DNA of 64,000 bases from Luidia sarsii. Its lineage: Eukaryota > Echinodermata > Asteroidea > Paxillosida > Luidiidae. Location: positions 17,009,506-17,073,505 of the forward strand of contig OX465102.1 in assembly GCA_949987565.1 (NCBI GenBank), in the 5' to 3' direction. The number at the start of each line of letters is the position of its first letter. The first letter of the stretch is position 1. The translations under genes were made by a program, and so were the position numbers. Of this stretch, positions 58,985 to 64,000 are shown piece by piece. The notes beneath the pieces are model-generated. The model searched no databases. It had not been told where the DNA came from and saw only the letters and a list, made by a program, of their open reading frames with translations.

Positions 58985-59174
58985 AGGTCTCTTGTCAAAA
59001 AGATCATCGGTTGAGTGCCGGTTGAATTCATCCGACCGATAACATTTCCCACGGTAGAAACCCGATTGTACTGGACTCTGGGGTGAAAAATACACGATGG
59101 CTCTCCGGTGGAAATGACATCGGACGGGTCAAATCATCTGATACCCAACCGATGATCTGTTTGACAAGAGTCCT
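58985..59174. mobile_element. MITE, ATCATCGGTTG family, copy 3
   Basis: This is a 190-bp copy nearly identical to 1281-1472, with ends AGGTCTCTTGTCAAAAAGAT and GTTTGACAAGAGTCCT. It lies directly between the Penelope-like fragment (58564-58890) and a truncated SINE (59175). Confidence 0.85.
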
Positions 59175-59282
59175 ATAAGGTAGAAGTCGGGTGTTCGAAT
59201 CCCACCCGGGTTTTTATATGACCAGATAATCTGGAAACACCCTGAGCATTCAGTGCTAACTATACACGCCCGTAAAGGCAAA
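59175..59282 (+). mobile_element. tRNA-derived SINE, copy E, 5' truncated
   Basis: AGAAGTCGGGTGTTCGAATC and CCACCCGGG give a T arm and B box; the A-box part is missing, replaced at the junction with the MITE that ends at 59174. The tail CCCTGAGCATTCAGTGCTAA and ACTATACACG is the family tail. The MITE may have inserted into this SINE. Confidence 0.65.
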
Positions 59283-61431
59283 CCCCCAGGGTTACGTTAT
59301 AGACTGATACCATTTCTTGTGACGACCTTTCAATTTCTGAAGGTATCTACGGATTGGCTGACGAAATAGTCTACTGCGTCAGTGAATGTATTTTTGTGCA
59401 GCTCCTTGGTGTCAACACGCTCTTACAATGTCAACATGCTGCTTATAAGTTATAGTCCTCCAATACGGTCAGGTATAATAACCGTGCCACACAGCGAGCG
59501 CGCTTGGTCCGCACTGTCCGACAATTGTTTAGGCAGCTAGGGGAGCATGTTGACGTTGAAGACCGTGTTGACACCGAGGAGCTGCACAGACGGTTGCCAG
59601 TCGCTTCCCATCAGCCCCCTGACGACAGGCAAAAGAGTTCTTTTCAGAGCCACACTCAAAAGGGGTGCGCTACATGGTGTCACACCCAAACCTTCCACTT
59701 CCCAATCGTCTCTATGTGATTTCAAACTTACATGCTATATAAAGGAATGTTTCCCTTATCCGTAGAGTAAGGAAACTCACTATAACTTAAGCGAGATAAC
59801 TCTGAAGTCTGAGTAAGGGTTTAGAGCTAGGGCGCTGTGTGGTTTGTTTTAGGAATGTAATTCCTTCGTCACTTCCACTTGAATGCCTTTGTATCTTGAA
59901 TTCTAATCGTGTCAGGGGTGCGAGTCATCATCTTCTTGTCTTGCGACATCTTCGCAAGCAGCCTATCACCCCGCGTTCTTTACGATCGAGGCGCACTAAC
60001 TTTCCTATGAATTCGTCTTCAGCTGAATAGTTATACAGGCACTGGGACGATCTCAAAGCACTGGCGTATTCATTAATTACGTCTTACACACATGGATTCT
60101 TGCTGGCTGGCTTTCAATACCAGTTTCTTCCGGTCTTAAAAAAAAAAAGGAAAAAAAAAAGGGACTTCTGAGTCGCGCAATACGAGCCTCCTTATTCGGT
60201 TTCGCCACTTCCATTTCTTCGCACGTTTTTACAGGCGTGTTCTTCTCTCACGTGCAGGGGGAGTGAGGGAGGAGGCTGGTGTGATGACCTCATCCAGGAC
60301 GCGCCCAGGGACAATACGGGAGACAGTCTCGGGTGTGAATGTGGCCGGGAACATGGTCTGATGCTCAGACCGGCGGAACGCCGAGTCCCAGCGAGCCGTG
60401 GAGTTCTCTGGGGATGGCCGTGGCCCCAGATGCCCCGGTTTTTTTTCTCGTTCGGCAGGGTGTTCCAGAGGAAGAACCCCCCCCCCACCACAAAAAAAAA
60501 GGGGGACGATACCGGACACCCAGTGGGGGTGAAAGGAAATGGAATTGCCTCTCATCTTGTCAGACGAGCGAGCGACCTCACGTAGCCGCATTTGGGCCGA
60601 ACTCAACGCCCCGGTGTGACATGTTACACGCATCGTAGATCCATAATGGGAAATATAGATGCGCATCCTTATAAGTCTATTTCCCCCTGCGTTTCCTCGC
60701 TGTCCTGCTGGAATCCAAACGTCAGTCCTCGGATGTTTCTTTTTTTTTTTCTTTTTTTTTTACTTTACAAGCCCCCGCTACCTGAATTTCTTCTCAACTC
60801 TGCTGACCTCGACATCAGCTGGCTAATGGGACGGCCGCGGCGGACGACAACCTCAGTATCGATGATGCGGAAGTTTATGAACCTGAGCAATAAGAGCCGA
60901 ACAATAAACATGAATTACTGTCTAGGCTAACCGCAAAAACTAATGGCCAATTCTCCCGAACCCCAGCAGGCTGGCGATGGGGAATGGCTTTCTTAATGCA
61001 CACACGTGGAGACATTACGGAGCACGGCTGCATGGGCCGGTCGGCGAGGTACATCAGCCACGCAATCGTTGTATTCCCACGGCGTCATTCCTCGGAAACG
61101 TCTCTCGGAACGTGACATTTCTTCCCCGTCTGCTCTCGTTACCGTGTTGATTGTGTGAGGGGGAGCGAGAGCAGACCACATCAATTAACGTCGCATCTAG
61201 CATTGGTGGAATTCACACAGTGGCCTTACAGTCGATGAGCTATTATAGCTGATGACAGCCTGGTCGCACACAATAACACACACCGACTCAAAATGATGTC
61301 ATGGTAATGGACACCCAAATGAGCCAATGACAGTGAAAACATCCAGACAGTTTATTTTACCTGTTTATACAAATGCTGCTATTTTCTCTCTGGTGGCCAT
61401 CAATGGGAACTAACAGGCAACCATTCTTAAA
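59283..61431. other. Stretch without recognised gene
   Basis: At 59600-59695 the sequence GAGTTCTTTTCAGAGCCACA, CTCAAAAGGGG and ATGGTGTCACACCCAAACC is a fragment of the GGTTCTTTTCAGAACC family. A T-rich run lies at 60738-60760. A GC-rich segment at 60250-60450 has open frames in both strands that I cannot assign. The rest shows nothing. Confidence 0.5.
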
Positions 61432-61719
61432 GTGATATACAAAAAATGTTGCAAACTGCTTACTGACTAAAATTACCAAAATGCAAATCTCAAAATGCAG
61501 TGGGCCTGACGTTTCGATCCTAGCAGGACCTTTCTCAAAGGCAAAGGCAGAGTAAAAAGGACATAACAGATACATGTACAGGAGGGAAGGGGGAAGAGAG
61601 TGAACAGGACACGGATGAGAAACAAAGGACAAAGAGGAAAGCTGGTATAGGGTGAGATCAAAGGGAAGGGCAAGGAGTAGGGTAGGGATTAGTGAGAAGA
61701 GAGGAAAAAATCAAAGAGA
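61432..61719 (-). mobile_element. Penelope-like 3' UTR and terminal hairpin (AGGCCC type)
   Basis: On the minus strand, this follows the coding fragment at 61720-61950. A UTR with CTTTGATCTCACCC and TTTGTCCTTTGTTTCTCATC leads to CTTTGAGAAAGGTCCTGCTA, GGATCGAAACGTCAGGCCC, and then ACTGCATTTTGAGATTTGC to TTTGTATATCAC. It gives the order coding end, UTR, hairpin-GAAACGTC, terminal sequence, and so ties the AGGCCC-type ends to a Penelope-like coding region. Confidence 0.75.
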
Positions 61720-61950
61720 GAAGTGAATAGTCCGAAGACGCTTCACCCACATCTTTTCACGGCTAAGCCCGGATAGCGTTACTACGGTGACCAATTCTAT
61801 GCCCAGTACACTCATATCTGATATCGAATGATCAGGGAGATTGAAGTGATACCGAACAGAGGTGTCCATTCTTGACATGTCTGTACGGGGTATAGAGTCT
61901 CTCGGCCATCGGAAAGATGCTGTCCGCCTCTGCAGGGAGAAACTGTCCAT
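61720..61950 (-). pseudogene. Penelope-like element, C-terminal GIY-YIG-associated fragment
   Basis: About 75 residues on the minus strand. SVRYHFNLPDHSISDM and, 18 residues later, SREKMWVKRLRTIHFSL match the C-terminal block of Penelope-like proteins as I recall it (HFNLPGHS...D and REKYWIRKLNT, next to the GIY-YIG endonuclease). Everything upstream (reverse transcriptase, GIY-YIG core) is missing, because the sequence turns into an inverted second copy at about 61917-61950. It is a truncated, inactive copy. Confidence 0.75.
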
Positions 61951-62300
61951 GGATTAAGCATCTCCGCTACTCCTCACTGTTCACCCTCATAGCGTCAACA
62001 TCCAGGGATCCTAATCCTCGCTTCATTAATCCCTGTTTTCTTTCATCTTCCCTGTCCGTTTCCCCTTTGATCTCCTACCTTGCTCCAGTCCATTTGCTCC
62101 TCCCCACCCTTTTGCTTGTTTTCCCTTTGATCTCACCCCCACCTCTGTGTGTACATCTGCATCACACTCCCTTTACTTTTGTCCTTCCTCTGGCATGTGT
62201 GTCAGGACTTTCCTTCCGCTGACTGTCTGTGTGTCCTCGTCACTTTGCCACTGAGAAAGGTCCTGCTAGGATCGAAATGTCAGGCCCTCTAGCTTTTGAG
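61917..62300 (+). mobile_element. Second Penelope-like 3' end, head to head with the first
   Basis: On the plus strand, AGGGAGAAACTG and, one frame over, PWIKHLRYSSLFTLI correspond to REKMWVKRLRTI of the minus copy, with a frameshift between. A UTR follows (TTCCCTTTGATCTCACCCCC, CTCGTCACTTTGCCACTGAG), then the hairpin GGTCC/GGATC, GAAATGTCAGGCCC (62258-62286). CTGAGAAAGG begins at 62251. It has the same order as the minus-strand copy, in mirror orientation. Confidence 0.65.
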
Positions 62301-62442
62301 GTTTATTTCTATTCAGATACTTAATCATCGAACATTTCCTCCGGCACCAAAACCTGGCTAGATGATATCACTTTTGCAAGCCCATCAAGCGCAAAACGGT
62401 TCCACATTATAGCAGAAAACAGTTAGTAGGCCTACATGTATA

Positions 62443-62767
62443 TGTCACCCGGCACAGCGACATGAGGAAAATCCCAACAAAACACCTTTCGAGTAAACAA
62501 CGCCTAAAGTCAAAGTATCTTCTCAATTCGATTAAAAATCAATTTTCTTTTTCATTTTTATTTCGGAAAGTTAATGTATTGGAGGATATTTTGATATTAT
62601 TAAATAATATCAAAATATCTGTAACCTGGAATAGGCTGGCTAAATATCTAGACTGTACTGTTAGCTTTCAAATTTTGAAAGCTAACAGTACAGTCTTTAA
62701 CATCATTAGAAACATATCAAAATCTCAAAAGTGGGGGTTATTCCTCATTATGATGTGCCGGGTCACA
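62443..62767. mobile_element. MITE, TGTGACCCGGCACA family, copy 2, with two perfect hairpins
   Basis: A 325-bp copy, inverted relative to 17911-18149, flanked by TA on each side. Its ends are TGTCACCCGGCACA and TGTGCCGGGTCACA. It contains two palindromes absent from copy 1: 62585-62619 (17-nt arms, GATATTTTGATATTATT) and 62651-62695 (22-nt arms, GACTGTACTGTTAGCTTTCA...), each perfect around a single central base. Confidence 0.8.
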
Positions 62768-62778
62768 TATGCGAGTTT

Positions 62779-62930
62779 TGAAGGTTCGCACGGTGGAAGT
62801 ACCAAGAGGAAGGTTTGCGGTTACACCCTGTATAACACCATCTCTTTTGAGGTGGACTGTGGCTTTGATAAGATCCGGTAAGACAACGTTTCGGGCAGTG
62901 TTGTGCCCGTATAGTTGGAACTGCTTGATT
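62779..62930 (-). mobile_element. Penelope-like terminal repeat fragment beside a MITE
   Basis: AGGTTTGCGGTTACACCCTG, TATAACACCATCTCTTTTGA, CCGGTAAGACAACGTTTC and GGGCAGTGTTGTGCCCGTAT follow the order of 46551-46700. On minus the hairpin is GGGCA/TGCCC with a 6-nt loop, then GAAACGTTG. It begins about ten bases after the MITE at 62443-62767. Confidence 0.6.
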
Positions 62931-64000
62931 CCAACTATCATCTACGCGTAAATGTGCTGTGTGGGGGAGCGCTGGAGTGTGGAGAATCTATCCAGCCCGG
63001 CGTTACCATTGGGGAATGGCGAGAGGTGGACATTCAGTGTGGTGTCAGTGTGATAGTGGATGTTAATACAACATAGATGATGTCACCGCAAACCTGCCAG
63101 CCAGATGAAACAAATGCCACCTGAAAAAAGGGTCACCTTGCTTTATCTTTTTTTTCATTGCCAAGTCAGAATTTCTATCGCCAAGTCCGTTGCTGTACAC
63201 ACAGGGAACTCTGTGGGATTGGGTCTACGTCACAGCCATGACTAAAGCAAAGCGTAGGCTCGATAGTCAGGCATCTATGCCGCCATCCAACGGGTTTCTG
63301 ATCAGATCACTTATCTAAAAAATAAAAGCTGCAGGCAAATTCTACCCCTCGAAACCGTTCGGCCCCAGACTGGGTGTCGGAAGCCTGTCGCTATATACGC
63401 CGTGATTTCCGATGATTCCCGTCCTCATGTTGGCTATAGTGCCGCGGATACACGTTTGGTTCCAACACCGCCAGTTTACGAAACGTACCCGCGTCGAGAA
63501 GCACTTACCACGAGGGCTTGAAATGGCTTCTGTGGACTGGTCCCGTGTCACTTAATAAACAGCCGGATATTAAAACATCAATTTTACAGATTCGAATATC
63601 TCAGTTAACAGTTCCAATGTTTAAAGGTATACTATCATTGTACCTGCTCTAAGATTTTCGCTATCATCAAAAACAGCACACACCTTTACGGACTTAATTT
63701 GCAAAAATCTCAATCTTACGTCCATGATGAGATTAACGCTAAAAAAACACCCCCTTTAATCATATATTACTTTTAGGGTACATGCGAATGTTTAGCAAAA
63801 CATAATGTAGGCCTAGACATGATTTATGGGCTATATATTCCATGCATATCGGCCAATAAACCCACAATTGCCATTGGGAAATTTGGGAACAAATTGGGAA
63901 CTTTGTCTGTAGCAGCACTGAGGCGCTCTGGGACAATTCAGCCCAAGTTCTTGAAATCCCGGGAGGCTGTTCTGCGCATACAAACTCGGTAAACTCAGCA
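62931..64000. other. No feature recognised
   Basis: The last 1.07 kb holds no terminal repeat, SINE box or convincing open frame that I can see. GGGAAATTTGGGAAC-like repeats occur near 63880-63905. Confidence 0.6.

Noticed and set aside
60258..60352. Segment EAGVMTSSRTRPGTIRETVS on plus as a possible exon
   Set aside because: It reads well and follows a CAG, but an in-frame TGA precedes it shortly after the acceptor and no donor fits; the minus strand reads equally well.
1..64000. CRISPR arrays, bacterial operons, phage or plasmid functions
   Set aside because: The window is spliced eukaryotic DNA; no regularly spaced direct repeats with unique spacers and no ribosome-binding-site-led gene clusters were seen.

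Overview
The window is eukaryotic, intron-rich genomic DNA dominated by non-coding and transposon-derived sequence. The one gene that can be read with confidence is the 3' part of a soluble guanylate cyclase alpha subunit gene on the + strand. Six exons (8944-9125, 9784-10344, 23610-24095, 27373-27516, 30057-30211, 33525-33675) join in frame across GT/AG introns. They encode about 558 residues: the end of the H-NOX domain, the H-NOBA (PAS-like) domain, the signalling helix/coiled coil and the whole class III cyclase domain, to a stop at 33673-33675. A cluster of AATAAA signals follows at 33780-33832. The N-terminal ~110-130 residues expected for the family were not found in 1-8943, so the first exon(s) lie there unrecognised or outside the window.

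The protein is alpha type for three visible reasons. A Tyr sits where beta subunits have the haem-ligating His. Both metal-binding Asp motifs (FSDIVGFT and ETIGDAYC) are intact. The Asn/Arg pair that beta contributes to the active site is Thr/Lys here. The product should therefore act only as a heterodimer with a beta subunit, making cGMP from GTP in response to nitric oxide bound by beta haem. No beta subunit exon was recognised in the 30 kb downstream, although alpha and beta genes are neighbours in several vertebrates.

Layout: 1-8.9 kb is upstream or intronic sequence with MITEs, a 410-bp palindromic element and tRNA-derived SINEs. 8.9-33.7 kb is the gene; its introns hold repeats, among them a 13.3-kb intron, a LINE fragment, a (CAC)n tract and a 1.1-kb CT tract. 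33.8-64 kb has no confidently identified gene. It holds MITEs, SINEs, pyrimidine/purine tracts, a pentanucleotide satellite and many ends of Penelope-like retroelements.

Two recurrent families share a hairpin followed by GAAACG(T/C), which resembles the core of the hammerhead ribozymes reported from Penelope-like elements. They occur singly and as near-perfect palindromes, and one pair of 3' ends lies head to head with a GIY-YIG-type C-terminal coding fragment between. This is the most interesting feature of the window, though every copy seen departs from the canonical hammerhead.

The organism is most likely a marine invertebrate, possibly a deuterostome such as an echinoderm. This is an impression from gene structure, repeat style and conservation with vertebrate alpha subunits; it is not proven by any single sequence. 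All calls are by eye; no searches were run.
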